Of a DNA stretch of 64,000 nt, positions 25,101 through 37,400 are shown piece after piece. The notes below the pieces were generated by a model. That model did no database searches, was not told the origin of the DNA, and saw only the letters and a program-made list of their open reading frames with translations. Numbering within the stretch: position 1 is the stretch's first letter; the number at the start of each line of letters is the position of its first letter. Source of the DNA: Blastomussa wellsi (taxonomy: Eukaryota > Cnidaria > Anthozoa > Scleractinia > Plerogyridae); NCBI GenBank assembly GCA_947652115.1, contig OX393564.1:1075286-1139285 (forward strand), given 5' to 3'. The position numbers and the translations under genes are program-made.

Positions 25101-28100
25101 TACAAGATTATTAAAGCATCGGAGTTGGAACAAAAAATAAACTAAAATAAGACGTAACACTCTATTGCAACATTTTCGGAAAATGGCAGCAGCATTTTCA
25201 AAGGCAGTTTTCCCGCAAAAGTCATTTGCCCGCTTACGATTCTTTCTTTAACAATCTAATGACGTAAAGCGTATGTAGTAATTCATATATAAATTGTGGA
25301 TGTAGATGAAAGTGAGAAATGATCATCACAGTGAATTTCCAATTTAAGCAATTGGAATAATATGATATGATAGGGTAGAGAATGATTTCTTACGAGCTCT
25401 GCATGTTTCCCCGTTTCCGGTCAGCTCATCACGACATTTGCATCTATTTTTTATGCACTTGGAATATGTAGCACAGTTTCTGTCAGTCAGACAAGGGTAA
25501 AACCCGTCTTTATCGGCTGCGAAGACAAAAAAAAAACACTCCAAATAGTGTTGAATGTATTTTGTTCAGTCAAAAGTAAAAATCAGTTACTGTCGCCGTG
25601 ATTTAATGGAGAGGTCACCAGCTGTAATTAAAGGGGATTTATCTCTTCGTGATTTGCAATACGAGTAAATCTTTTTCACGCAAAATCTAATTTTATTTCG
25701 CAGTTACTTAATGCTTGCTGTGACAAGGTAGAAGATAAACCGCTAGCATATTATTCTGCTGATAAACTGCCGCAGTCATTCTTGTGGTGGTTTTCTAGTT
25801 AGAATAATCAATTATTTCGCTTTTTTTCACGATTCTAACTTCTTTTGAAGGAGATACGTCATAATTTGTGCATTTTGAAAAATTTAGCCTAAAGTTTTCA
25901 AACTCGTCATTTGTAATCCGTCTCAATTGCAATCTTCTCCATCCTTAACAATGCATCCTCGATCCTTTTTGGTTTGGTATCACTCTTTTCGTGCTTCCTA
26001 AAATGTTATTTTGAGGTTTCTTCCAGGGGAATTTGGTTCATGACCAAAATGACTCAAAATATCGTGTTTTGTCTTTTTGTTTTACAATGGTATCTTTTAC
26101 TTGTCAAAGAAAACTTAGATCATGCCCGGATTGGCTTGATTTATGGTTTTAATGGAGCTCTTTTGTCGATAACACATTTTGGAAAGTTTCGACTAACGTT
26201 TTCAAGAGTCGTTAATTATTGTCAGTCTTCTTCATTCAAGGGCACCCTTGTTTCTTCCAGGTTTATTGTTACCTGATCTGGTTACGAGATTGTTTTTCTA
26301 CACTGACGAAATTAAAATTCCCACTCCTTTTGATTTGTGGAGTCTGGGAAAACAACAGCTTTAATTTATCAAAATAATTATAATTAATTTACCTCCACTG
26401 ATGCGCATACATCGAGGATGGCCTGGTCTTCCGAAATATCCGTCATCACATTTGCAAGACGACATTGATGACGACTTCAGCAAACAGTGTGAGTTCTTGT
26501 AACTTAGCGGTGCAAAAGCTGTGCAGCTGAGGTCGACAAGACATCTTTTCCACTCTGTCGAGGAGATTAATCAGTATTACTACATGGCTATGAAAATCCG
26601 AGCTTTCTGATTGGTTCTTTCTTGGTCGGTATTTTACCATACGGGCCGTTTCCATAGAAACGGACCTAAGCCGCGTGTTTTTTCTAAAGTTGGATAATTT
26701 AAAACTTGCAACTAGAACTGCAGAAAGAAAACTTACAAAAATACTCTAATTCAAAGACAACAAAAATCAAATCAAGTCACTAAAAGTGCGTTTTTAACAA
26801 GCATACATGACCCGAGTGCCATATAATAAACTACTTACTGGCCCTCGGTCGATTTTGTACGGTCCTCGCTGCGCTCGGTCCATTCCCCAGTACGGCCCTT
26901 GAGCTCGGTTAGGAAGAGGTTAGAATTTAAGTAACTTAACGAACCTAAATGTTTTGTTGTAGCTCAGAAAAACACTGTATTTTAGGCCATAGTAGCAACT
27001 ACAATCGTTAACCAGAAGCTGATAGGTAGAAATTTTAAGCAGAGGTCTGAATCGAATTTCATTTAAGAGTCCTAATTCGGAGGGCGATCGAGTTGTCTCT
27101 CCTTTGCTAAACTCGGAGACATCAATTTTATTATTAGAAAACCTATTCCATCCGCTTTACTTTTTTAATTTATTATTATTATTGTTAGTTTTTTGGAAAG
27201 GGGAGCCACTAAAAGCTATAAAAAATACCCTTCAGATTAAAAATAGAACGAATCGGTCAACTTTTCAAAATACAGCAAAGCTGTTTCACTTACTTTCACA
27301 TTTCTTTTTGCCGTCACCAAACGCGTATGAATTAGTACAGTGGCACTCTCTACGGATGCACTTTGCTTGATTGATTAAGCAGTCATTGTCAGAGTTGCAT
27401 TTTGCTGGTGCAGCTAAAGCAATAAATAAGAAAAATATGGATTACATAACAGTTAACAACTGCGTAGGGACAGGAGAGAGATGTGCCTTTTTCACGATAG
27501 CAACAAAAATCCCCGTTCCTTGTTCCCTCTTTATTACTGCCGGGACCAGCAATCCACAGTCGGTCGCCACATGCCCCCTTATAAATATTGAATCTTGAAT
27601 ACTTTGTTACTCGTTCCTTAACTCATTTCTGACCGTCTCAAAAACGCAAAATTGAGCACAATGGATGTTGCACCATACTTCAATGGGAGCAGGGCTGGCG
27701 CGGTGATGAGTGCGCTCGCCTCCCACCGATGTGTCCCGGGTTCGATTCCGGGACTCAGTCTCATAATTATATGGGTTGAGTTTGTTGTTCGATCTCGCTG
27801 TCTTTTCGAGGACTTTACCCCGATTCTCCGGGTTTCCCCGCTCCACAAGAAAAAAGTAACTTTCAATTTCCAATTCGATAAAGGTATTAAGGTTACGTTG
27901 TAGTGTTGGAGTGTAATTCAACGACTTCGGGACAGCGGGACGCGTACCCGTGTCACCTCCGTTCAACACATAGTTCGTCAAATGATGACCAGGCATTCCT
28001 ACAGTTCAAGTCAATAATGAAAAAAGTGGTATCAAAACTTACGATAAACCCTTAGAGACCGAAGACCGCTAATGAAAACAGCAATCACCAGGCAAGCGAT

Positions 28101-28124
28101 GATCTTTCTTGTGATTGGCCTCAT
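19064..28124 (-). CDS. Gene C: GPI-anchored multi-EGF surface protein, complete
   Basis: Sixteen minus-strand exons: 28124-28043, 27413-27294, 26554-26393, 25516-25394, 24566-24453, 24207-24079, 23023-22913, 22707-22597, 22286-22152, 21604-21500, 21376-21260, 20897-20766, 20433-20296, 20014-19889, 19658-19551, 19194-19064. Total 1944 bases, 647 residues, all introns phase 1. Signal peptide, 14 EGF-like domains, GPI-type tail. This is the fullest copy of the family architecture: N block of four EGF types, DP-EC-GNG twice plus DP, an EI-type EGF, a calcium-binding EGF, the penultimate EGF and the tail. It faces gene D head to head with 240 bp between start codons. Introns carry a SINE (27691-27950) and a dispersed repeat (about 26585-26945). 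Surface location is inferred; function unknown. Confidence 0.88.
19551..20433 (-). CDS. Gene C C-terminal EGF block: EI-type, calcium-binding and penultimate EGF exons
   Basis: 20433-20296 reads EISNCEKTGLDCPVGAKC then CICEKGYKTISK. 20014-19889 reads DIDECATGKARC then CTNTVGSYTC, matching the calcium-binding EGF start and the C-x-N-x4-Y-x-C hydroxylation pattern. 19658-19551 reads GECKCKEHEECRRGKCKCKEG, the compact penultimate type. Confidence 0.87.
20766..24207 (-). CDS. Gene C repeated three-exon EGF modules (7 exons)
   Basis: DP exons 24207-24079 (VDPFFPSKHVC), 22286-22152 (LDPLLLKTPQC, the only copy with leucine in place of the last proline of the motif) and 20897-20766 (VDPLFPKTPDC). 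EC exons 23023-22913 and 21604-21500 (CKCKDELIREGKKC, CKCKDELIKEGKTC). GNG exons 22707-22597 (CICQGWYIGNGRYCRG) and 21376-21260 (CYCQGRTTGNGLFC). Confidence 0.88.
23290..24075. other. Gene C intron without recognised genes
   Basis: Contains a 14-G run (about 23697-23710), several short CCGGGAAT repeats (23820-23970) and a chance reading frame that runs on from exon 24207-24079. No coding potential beyond that exon. Confidence 0.5.
24453..27413 (-). CDS. Gene C N-terminal EGF block (4 exons)
   Basis: 27413-27294, type 1: APAKCNSDNDC, AKCIRRECHC, GDGKKKC. 26554-26393, type 2: EWKRCLVDLSC, NSHCLLKS, CKCDDGYFGRPGHPRC. 25516-25394, type 3: YPCLTDRNCATYSKC, RCKCRDELTGNGETC. 24566-24453, type 4: KTCYTKADCPDKQGRC, CRCVGSYAGNGVHC. 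Each has six cysteines and phase-1 ends. Confidence 0.88.
26585..26945. repeat. Dispersed repeat, copy 1 (gene C intron)
   Basis: Shares long stretches with 43925-44350: AAAATCCGAGC, TTTCCATAGAAACGG, AGTTGGATAATTTAAAAC, GAACTGCAGAAAGAAAACTT and the CTCGCTGCGCTCGGTCC core. Overlaps the 5' end of the intron next to exon 26554. Confidence 0.7.
27691..27950 (+). mobile_element. tRNA-derived SINE in gene C intron 1
   Basis: GCTGGCGCGGTGATGAGTGC resembles a pol III A box and GGGTTCGATTCCGGG is a good B box, followed by a non-tRNA body (TGGGTTGAGTTTGTTG, CTCCGGGTTTCCCC). Not a tRNA gene: the acceptor stem and anticodon arm do not form. Confidence 0.75.
28043..28124 (-). CDS. Gene C exon 1: signal peptide
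   Basis: ATG at 28124-28122, 27 codons plus one base to a GTAAGT donor at 28042. MRPITRKIIACLVIAVFISG has a basic start and hydrophobic core. Same length and splice phase as the first exons of D, E and F, whose proteins start MGP rather than MRP. Confidence 0.85.
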
Positions 28125-28312
28125 ATAACTTTGCTACAACTTCCAGTTTTCTTGAGTTTAGGTATTAAAATATATTGTGATTTCTGCATTGAAAGGACTG
28201 CGAAATTGACTAGTTTAAGCAGTTAAAGCTATAAAATGACATTGAAAGACAACCTTTTTCTAATTGATTAATTAATTACGACATAAACACAATTAGTTCG
28301 CTTCGCGCAGCA

Positions 28313-28330
28313 ATGCCAACACTAACATAG
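28313..28330 (+). promoter_or_regulatory. Upstream ORF 1 before gene D, conserved in E and F
   Basis: ATG to TAG, peptide MPTLT, starting 52 bases before the main ATG. The ATG sits in a GCAGCAATG context and the frame ends ACATAG, as in the upstream ORFs before E (39758) and F (53573). Confidence 0.55.
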
Positions 28331-28338
28331 ACATTACC

Positions 28339-28362
28339 ATGGAAGAGCGAAAGTTTCCCTGA
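28339..28362 (+). promoter_or_regulatory. Upstream ORF 2 before gene D in strong start context
   Basis: ACCATGG context, seven codons (MEERKFP) and TGA, ending two bases before the main ATG. If transcribed it would capture scanning ribosomes, so translation of D might depend on reinitiation. Not present in E or F. Confidence 0.45.
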
Positions 28363-28364
28363 AA

Positions 28365-28443
28365 ATGGGACCTACGGCGAGACAGATGGTTACATTTCTG
28401 GTGATCTTTTTCTTCATTGGTGGTGTTCAGGCCGTCGATTATC
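28365..28443 (+). CDS. Gene D exon 1: signal peptide
   Basis: ATG at 28365, 26 codons plus one base, GTATGT donor. MGPTARQMVTFLVIFFFIGG then VQAVDY; likely cleavage after QA. Homologous to the first exons of E and F (MGPLA...GG-LY). Confidence 0.85.
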
Positions 28444-31400
28444 GTATGTTGTGTTATTATGTGTTTTTAGTGTTCTTTGAGGTCGCGTATTGGTTGGGGA
28501 GAACAAACCGTGACAGTTTTTATATTATGCCGAAGTTTGAGAAAGACACGCCCAACTTTGGGGTTTTCATTGTTTTTGGGCCAGTCAGTTCTAAACGTTT
28601 TTTATTTAGTAAATAAAGTAAATAAAAGTTGTTGGAAGTGACAAGAGAATGGGGGATATTTTAATTATGTCATCTTCTGGCGCGCGCACAGCGCAAAAGG
28701 ATCGGCGATGATGACAGAAACCACTGTTATGTTAGACGGATGGCAGTATCAGAGTGGTCATCTCTTAAAAACCCTGGGCCAATTTAAGGAAAGAACTTTG
28801 AGATAATTATATTTGCAAAATTTGTGCACGATTTAGATTAATTCCGGAATTAAGACGGAAAGACTGAGATGAAACAGATAATTGAATGTTTAGAAATGCC
28901 GTTTAAATCAATCAATCTGAAATTACGGACTAAGGCTTTTTTCATAATTTTCATAAGCCACGGATTATAATTTTATTGTCTAACGTGTCTGCAGCTGCGC
29001 CAGCACAATGCGAATCTGATAAAGACTGTTTGAAGGGGCAAGCCAAATGCATACGGAGGGAGTGTCATTGTACTCATGAACTTGCGTTTGGAGACGGAAA
29101 ATCTAGGTGTGAAAGTAAGTAGAAAGATTACGAGTATAGAATAGTTTTGCCAGTTACAAGAAGATCACTGATTCATTCTATTCAATCTCTTTGCGATTCA
29201 TTTTATCTAGATTAAATAACCTACTGGGGCGTATAATTCCTTTCACCGCCGGGGGATTCAGATTCGTAATCGTTCTATTTGCGTAGCGGGTTCTGGAGGC
29301 GAGATACAGAGATACTTGATGTTATCAAAAATCGATGTTTATGGCATTCGAATCAGATTGTCAATAATTTGCCTCATGAACTTTGAGACAACTGTTAGCT
29401 GGGATTATGAAAAGGAAAGTTTAATCATTTTCTCATTGACAGAGTGGAAACCGTGCTTAATTGACGCGTGCAAACGTATGGGAGGAGAGGGTACAAAGAA
29501 CTCGCACTGTTTGGCGAGCCCTTCATCAGGAAAGCGCTCTTGCAAGTGTGATAGCGGATATTTTGGAAGACCCAATTTTCCTCATTGTGTCCGCAACAGT
29601 GCAGGTAAATAATTAACTACGCTAAAATTTCTAGATATGTTTCTTGAGTCAAGGGTAAAGCCTCAATCACCGTAAAAGGTTCTTGTTCCTTAAAACAATG
29701 GTGCGAGCAATGCCGCTAGCCGTTTTAACCATTAAAAACGAATTGCATGGTTCTCTTCCAAATTCTCTGGCTATGGGGCTCCGCTGGCGGTTCTTGTTTG
29801 CTTTCTTTTCTTTTTCCATTTCGATTGCAGCATTGAAGTCTGAACCGTTTTGAGGACTTTCAATTGTAACCTAAAGTGACAAACTAAGCAGATCTAATTT
29901 ACCAAAGTAAATTGTTTTCTCGGTTTCACAGCTGATAAAGAAGGAAGATATCCTTGTTTGACTGACAAAAACTGTCCGACATATTCCAAGTGCATTAGCA
30001 ACAGATGCAGTTGTCGTCACGAACTGGTCGGAAACGGGGAAACATGTCATCTTGGTAAGTTACGAATCTATGTTTTGTGTCTAAGATATATAGCTGGTCT
30101 CCTGCGTAGTCCTTATATTTTGAATGTCAGACAAAGCTCCCCCGTAATTTACACGATCACGAAATTTTTGAAGTTAAATGTATCAAGTCTTCATTGCATC
30201 CTTATTTACTCTTTTGGAATACTAATGAAGTAATTAAAAACAGCCAACTCTCTCTTAATTAATTGACGAACACCTGTAAGATGGATAACTGGTGTTGGCC
30301 CTTGTGCCCCATTTTTCATTTATTTCCCTTCATTATCCAACTGTGCTTCGTAAAGTGCAAATAAAGCCCAAAACGAGTACAAATATCACGCGGTATTTGT
30401 ACTCCAGAGGACCGTTAGAAATTCGCCGGCACGGACATAACAATTTGGCGTGTTGGATAATAAATCTGTTATTACACGTTTTGTTGTGTGGTATTGCTGA
30501 GAGTTTTTGCTCGTTGCTTGTAATTTGACTCTCCCTACGGGCTCGTCAAAATACGGCACAATTCGAAAAGATAATCAGTGATACTACACAATAAAATGTC
30601 TAATAAGATACATGTATCCAAACTCTCCATAAAGCGGGCGCTTCTCTAGACGGCCAGTTGGTGCCGGCCCGATGGTGCCGTTTTAATTGACTGTTAAGGA
30701 AACCTCAAGGGTTCTTTTCTTATCACCTAGCGCCAGCGAAGCATTGTTCCTCGAATAAGGACTGCCATTCTAAACACGGAATGTGTTTCGAGGGAAAGTG
30801 CCATTGTGTCGGAATGTATGCTGGAGACGGCGTTACCTGCAGAAGTAAGCAATGTTAAAAGATTGGTTGGTTAAATTAAAGGTATAAACATGAAAATGTT
30901 AAGATTTTTCGTTTGTTAAATGTTAAAATGTTTCTCGTTGGCAAATTCGTTTCCCCCAATCTACTATAATCGTGGCTGAACAATGTTCGTCTACATGTCG
31001 TTATAATTTATGTCCGTAACGTGTTGCAAAGAGAACCGTGCGGGTGTGCGTGGACGTACATTAATTAATGGCTTACCTTTTTAGCCCGGACGGTCCGGGT
31101 TCCAGCCTCGGACAGGGCACAGCGTTGTGTTCTTGGACAAGACACTTTATCCACACAGTGCCACTCTTCACCCAGGTGCATAAATAGTAAAAGGATCCTT
31201 GGCTCGTATACGCGACAAGTGGTCAGAATTTTTCAACATTAAACGCCATTCTTGGTCATGTAAGATTTGAATGCCGGGTACAGTCTATTTATTACATAAT
31301 TGCTTTATGCACTACGTTGCATTATACACCTAAGAAGTAAAAAACATAGTTATTATTTTTTTCAGAAACAAAACCCTGTGCATCGGATCACAAGTGCCTT

Positions 31401-34400
31401 GATAGTCACGCTCTCTGTTATATGGATCCTTTGTTTCCTGTGAATGCCATTTGTCGCTGTGACATTCGTGAAGGCTTTAAGAGATCCAAGGATGGAACAC
31501 GGTGTATAGGTGAGAGATCGACACGATTTTTAAGCTCATTTATTATGAAAAATCCCAAATAATTGAGTGTGACTATTCGTTGGACCATGTATAATTAGAC
31601 CCTAATTAACTTCGATTTGTGACAACTAGAAGTGCTCGAAAAGACATCCAAACTGGAGGGGTTATTAATCCCGTTTACATGTTGCTATTTTCGGGTGATT
31701 TTTCGCGAAGAGTGTAAAAATTATTGGATTGCAAAATGATGTCGAAGTGGTTGTAAAGAACATTACCGAGATGCTACATTGCTAATTTGGATTCCAAACT
31801 ATAGCAATAAAACTTGTGCTATACAAGAGTTTAGTCAGTTTCATTACTTTAATTCACCTTTTTGGCCCACCGTTGTTTCGTAGAATGCTCAGGCGATAAG
31901 GACTGCAAACAGGCTTATTCTACATGTTATAAAGGAATATGCAAATGCAAGGACGAGCTTATCAGGGATGGTAAAACATGCAAGCCTGGTAAGGATATAG
32001 AAAACGATTGCTGCAGATTGCGTTTTCAATCTAAATTTCTCTCTATAACTTTAACTGAAATAATGCTAACAGCGGGAAAATGTGCCATGGGCCAAGAAGC
32101 ATGCTGCGATGCCAGAATCTGGAAAGAAAAAGTGAAAGCCAAGTCAACCGAGCTTGTATTTATTTTTGTTTCATCTGATGGGTTAAGAGGAAATTACTTA
32201 ACCTTACTTTTCGGACTGTTTCTTGAGTAAGCAGAAAGCATACATTCAGTCGTTAAAGTGAACTATGGTTGGTTTTCTCAGCGCCACTTCATGAATGTAA
32301 AGAGGAAAAGGATTGCGACTCGCGGGCGAAATGCGAGGAAGAGAAATGCGTTTGTCAAGGAAATACAACAGGAAATGGGAAATACTGTAGAGGTAATTAT
32401 CACGTTGGATCAGTATAAAATTTTGGGCGGGTCATCGTCATTTAGCTTTGTGAATACTAATAACGCCAGGGTTAAAGCCTGAATTTATCTACTCTTTACC
32501 CTTTGGTACTGCAATTCCCTTACTGATGCCCTCATTTGAGGGTGCAAAACTGTTAAAATGTAGTTGAAACAATCCCCGTTGCCCATCCATGAACCTCCAA
32601 AGATGCTTGAAATTTAGTCGGCAGCCTGGCGTTCTCGGCACAAACGGATAAACATAACAGGATGCGTCCGCATTCTAGTGAAGAAGAAAATTGGACTCGG
32701 CGCGATATTCCCGCAAAGGTTACTGCAAGTTGTATACCACCACATTTGCTTTGTTTGCAGTTACCTCTGGCTTTCTCTCCTGTCTCTATACCAGAGAGCA
32801 GATATGAATATTCTAGGCATGTGATTGTAATAATTACTTCATCGCCTTAAATTTCAGACTCGCTGCCTTGTTCTCCCGATTACAAGTGCGGTAGCGGTGG
32901 CAAATGTCTTGTAGATCCCTTGTTTCCAAAAAAGGTTAAATGCAGATGTGATGAGGGCTACCACTCCACTAAGGATGGAAAATGTGTTGGTAAGTAGTCT
33001 AAGAGCATCAGAGAATTAATTTGATTATGACCAATTTGGTACGTTTCGAACTGGAGTGATTGTTAAAGCTGAATTGTGTATATCCTCGCAACTAGAATAA
33101 AAAATACTCTAACAAAAAATGGCCATTAGAAACCGTTGTTGAATTTTAAGGGATTGGGTTTTTAAACAAACACTGACTATGGCAAATTTGAATACTTTCA
33201 TACGGTTGCAAATGACACACACTAGCGTGATGAAAAAAAGCCAAATTAAAAATAGCTAAAACTTCTGGAGCGATCTGTGTTCATAATTTTTTTAATAAAC
33301 GTTTAAAACAGATCTAAGACGTTAAAAAAGAGAAATAAGTGAATTTTCGACCGCCTTCTGAGGTCTTCTTCAGAGATTAATGATCGTAACACAGAATGAA
33401 AATATTTTAGCTAAGACGGGCGGTTCGCTGTCCTCTGGGGAGGCACCCAATAACGCATAAACCCTTGCGTAGGGTGCTATTTCATTAACGGAGATTTTGT
33501 CCAGGAACGAATGCAATGACTGTCTATAAATAATATTTTGTCTATGCTACTCACGCCTGTTTCCAGAATGTTCGCATAGTTGTGGTGTATGTTATGACCA
33601 GTGGTTTCAGTATGCTGTTTAATCGCGGAGCCAACATTCCCACTCGTTCCAGGCTTGTGTTTCGCCTCACGGGATTTCCACCTTCTTTTGCTTTCTCCAA
33701 CGTATATGGACGGGCTCGTTCTGTAACTCACTTTCTACACATTGCTTTTCAATTGTTCTTTTGTCGGCCGGTCCTTGCGTTTCTTAAAAATATTACCCAA
33801 TGTCTTTAGTGGTCTAAAAGCCGTCTTGACGTTTTCACGATTCAAAATCCGGCGAATACTTTCCGTCACCCCTTTCACATATGGGATTTGGATCAGTCTC
33901 CAGGGTTTCTGGTTGCGTGCTTGTCCTGTTTGGTTCATTTACTGACCTTATGAAACCTTCGTAGTTATTAGCCTTTTAGTCATTGGCAAGACGTCGCTCC
34001 TCGCTTTGTTTCTGCGCTTGGCACGGTCTATGAGAGTTTTATCAGCAGCTCTTTTACTTTGCGCTGGGCTGAGTGAACTGAAGTCTAAATACCTGCTAGT
34101 GCATGCGTGTTGCCGTGCGATACACACCCACCTCGATCTTTCCATCCTCATTTACGATATTGCTGGTGTTCAAGTAGGCTATGCATTGTCCTTGCCCATG
34201 GTCGTTGTAGCTAACAGTTTATATCTATATATTGTATTCGCTTAGATTGCCTGAGCAATAAAGACTGCAATATGACTTATTCCACGTGTGAAAATGGAAC
34301 ATGCAAGTGCAAAGACGAGCTGGTTAAGGAAGGCAAGACTTGTAAACATGGTAGGTTGAAGGGGGTTTAGCAAGAGTTATGTCAGTCAAACCGGATAAAC

Positions 34401-37400
34401 TTGTCAAAACTCGAACATGACTTGGCAACTTGCCCGAGAAAATAAATGGAAAAACAAGGTGGAAAAAATATTAGAATATTGCGTTAATAAATCGTATAGG
34501 TGAGCGGAAAATACCATATGATTTAACTTTATTTTAAAATAGACTTAAATTAGTGATACGCTATATAGTAAGTATATTATGCTTAGATACGCTACTTTAA
34601 TTACAATACAAAATACGCTCTGAGCCAAAGACTGTCCGCTATTTCTGCTTGCGACGAGAAGAAAAATATGATTGTGCGTCAAAATTCTCGGCTGTCCCAA
34701 TTGCAAAGGAAAGGGATCTCTTTTCCACATGGCTTATGCACAAATTAATATTCACTGAATCGCCTTCTCATTATTCCTGAAGCGCCATTACATCTGTGTG
34801 ACGAGGAACACAAGTGCCACGAAAAAGCTAAATGTCATCTGGGGAAGTGTTACTGTCAGGGGAATTCAACAGGAAATGGAATCTTTTGCAGAGGTAAGCT
34901 TCAAAAAAAAAGCGGCTGTGAAATGAATTGTTAGTAAAGGCGCAGAGATTATCCGGCTTATCGAGCGTTAGCCCTTCGTCGTCGCTCCGACGAAGGGTTA
35001 GCGCTCGAAACGTCAGCTCTTTACGATGGCTAATTCACATTATCAACCCAGTTGATTAAACCAAATTATACTTTACTTGAAGTCAAAACATATGCGCGCC
35101 ACAAAAGAAAATTTGCCTTTTTTACTTGGCACTCATAACATGACAGCATTAACAACCATGCATGTCAACACGTCCATACTGGGACCTTTAGGCAAATATT
35201 TGTTCTATACCTTTAAGCAAATATATGTTGCCCCTTCCAGCCAAAACACATTAACTCACATACTGCTTTGCCTGTGTTCCGTTTACTGGGCCACAATAAC
35301 GCCTCTTTCCCAGTCCCCCCACCCAAAAAAAGGTTCACAACAAGATGGAATCGGAGAAGGACATAAAAACCATGTTTGTGGGAAAATATTTTCTTTGTTT
35401 ATTTCTCAGTTAAGGAATGTTTTATTTTCTTTTTGTTTCATAGGTTCCCTACCTTGCCCCAAGGAACACAACTGCGGCAACCATTCTGTTTGTGTTGTTG
35501 ATCCCTTGTTTCCCGATAAATCTGATTGCAAATGTGATCTGAATTATAAAAAGTCTGCCGATGGAAAGACGTGTGAAGGTATGTTATTAAAGAAACAGCA
35601 CTTGGTGTGTTGTCACTCTGATCTTATTCGATCTCTAGTTCTAACAGAATAAATCACATTTGCGTTTTTTTTTCAGAAATAACTGAGTGTTCACAAAAAG
35701 GCCTCGTTTGTGCCAATGACACAATTTGCGGAAAAGATTCCGACGGCTCTTATAACTGCGCTTGCCACAAGGGCTTTGAAATGATCTCTGTCGGTAGAAA
35801 CAAGACATGCCAAGGTAAATATTCGGTCAAAATCAATAAGCTGGAATTGCGATGGTTTTGATTGTGAGCTAGCTGGTTTAAAAAAAATTAGAGCTGTAGA
35901 AAAAACGGTAAGAGTCGTTTTACGTTTTGCACTAGAAACATAGATTATCAAAGATGACCGTTCAGAAACCACTGAATTATATAACTGTTTTGTTGATGCC
36001 TAGTAAACTCAGTCTTAACCGACACTCCTGAAAGACGGACGCCTTGATAAGATTACAACTGGTGGTCGCATTAATATGCCATCTCCTGTCTTTTACTGCA
36101 TCATAAGCCGGGTACCTCTTTTAGACGGACAATTAGTGTTGCTGCCTTCATTCCATTTTTCAGTCATTGTTTACTGTATCTCTTAAAAGGGTTGCTGGTG
36201 CGGTGGGTCCCGATGTCCATCTTAAAGAAATAACGAAAGTTGACAGTGGCATCAAGAAGCTCAGTTACGGATTTTCAAGCAAATTCGCCATAATCCCACC
36301 TTACAAAACTTTTCAATTCATGTTCTACGCAGATATAGACGAATGCAGGCACACGAACACATGTGTGGCGAACTCCACTTGCCATAACTTGAAAGGCAGT
36401 TACAAGTGCGTCTGCAATCACGGATTCAAAATGAATGTCACCAAACACTGTGAGGGTAAGTGAAAGATCCCTATGGCCGTCGCAAATGACTATACATTGT
36501 GGCGGACTCTTAGTTATGGACACAAAATGTTTCCTATTTCCCGCGCTCGCAACATTAATTGCGGATACAAAAATTTGTGTAAGAGACCAAAAACTATTTC
36601 TGGTTTTTTTTTTTTCAGAAATATTTTGTGTCCGGAACGAACATTTCCGTCGCATAAGAAAACATCACAAGCAACAATTTGTCCGCAACTATGTATCCTC
36701 GCGATCATTTGTCACAGCCTTAATAAAAACTTTAACTTGTGTAATTTAAAAAGCGATTCATTGCGCTCACGGATATCGTAGTATCGGCCCTTTTTTCTTT
36801 TACGCTGGAATATTTGGTCAAAATTCCATTTTTCTGCTTTATTTTGGAGGATAAGTGAATATATATAAAGCCTTAGCTCCTATGTGGAGCATAGCTCGTT
36901 TACAGTACTCTTCCACTGTTCTCTGTCCTGGGCCTGGTGTTCAATTTGGGTCCATCGCAGACCTATTTGCCGCAGTTCTTGTTCGGCTGATCTTCTCCAG
37001 TTGTTTTTCGGCCTCCCACGGTTTCTCTTTCCTTGAGGATTCCAGAAAAGTGCCTGTTTAGTTACGCTGTTGTGTGGTTTTCTTAGCGTGTGGCCTATCC
37101 ATTTCCACTTCTTTGTTCTGCATCCTGTCTTCCTGGGTTTTTGCCCATAGATCTTCGTTGCTGATAGTGTTTGGCCATCTTACACCAAGGATGCAGCGTA
37201 GGCAGCGGTTCACGAAGGCTTGAGTTTTATCTGTGATGTTCTTCGTTACTCTCCAAGTGAATGCTAAGCCATATATATTTTTTGCTAAATTCTCAGTTTA
37301 TTGTAAGATTTTAGGCATTTTCCTCTTTTAAAGGGATCGGGAAACGGGATCGGGACGCGCCTAACTTTGGCCACCCAACAAACTTTTTTGACAAGTTATA

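Larger units (their letters stand above)
28125..28364. promoter_or_regulatory. Compact bidirectional promoter between genes C and D
   Basis: Only 240 bp separate the start codons of two divergent paralogs, so both 5' UTRs and promoters must lie here. The region is AT-rich in its middle (AATTGATTAATTAATTA at about 28260-28277) with a GC-rich patch at 28299-28310. Two short upstream reading frames precede the D start. Confidence 0.7.

Noticed and set aside
27607..27996. Overlapping open frames on both strands near gene C exon 1
   Set aside because: They fall within the tRNA-derived SINE and have no exon signals.
36620..36749. Alternative last exon of gene D after a TTTTTTCAG acceptor (EIFCVRNEHF...)
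   Set aside because: Open to a stop in the right phase, but lacks the EGF cysteine pattern and a GPI-type hydrophobic end; 38315-38466 fits far better.
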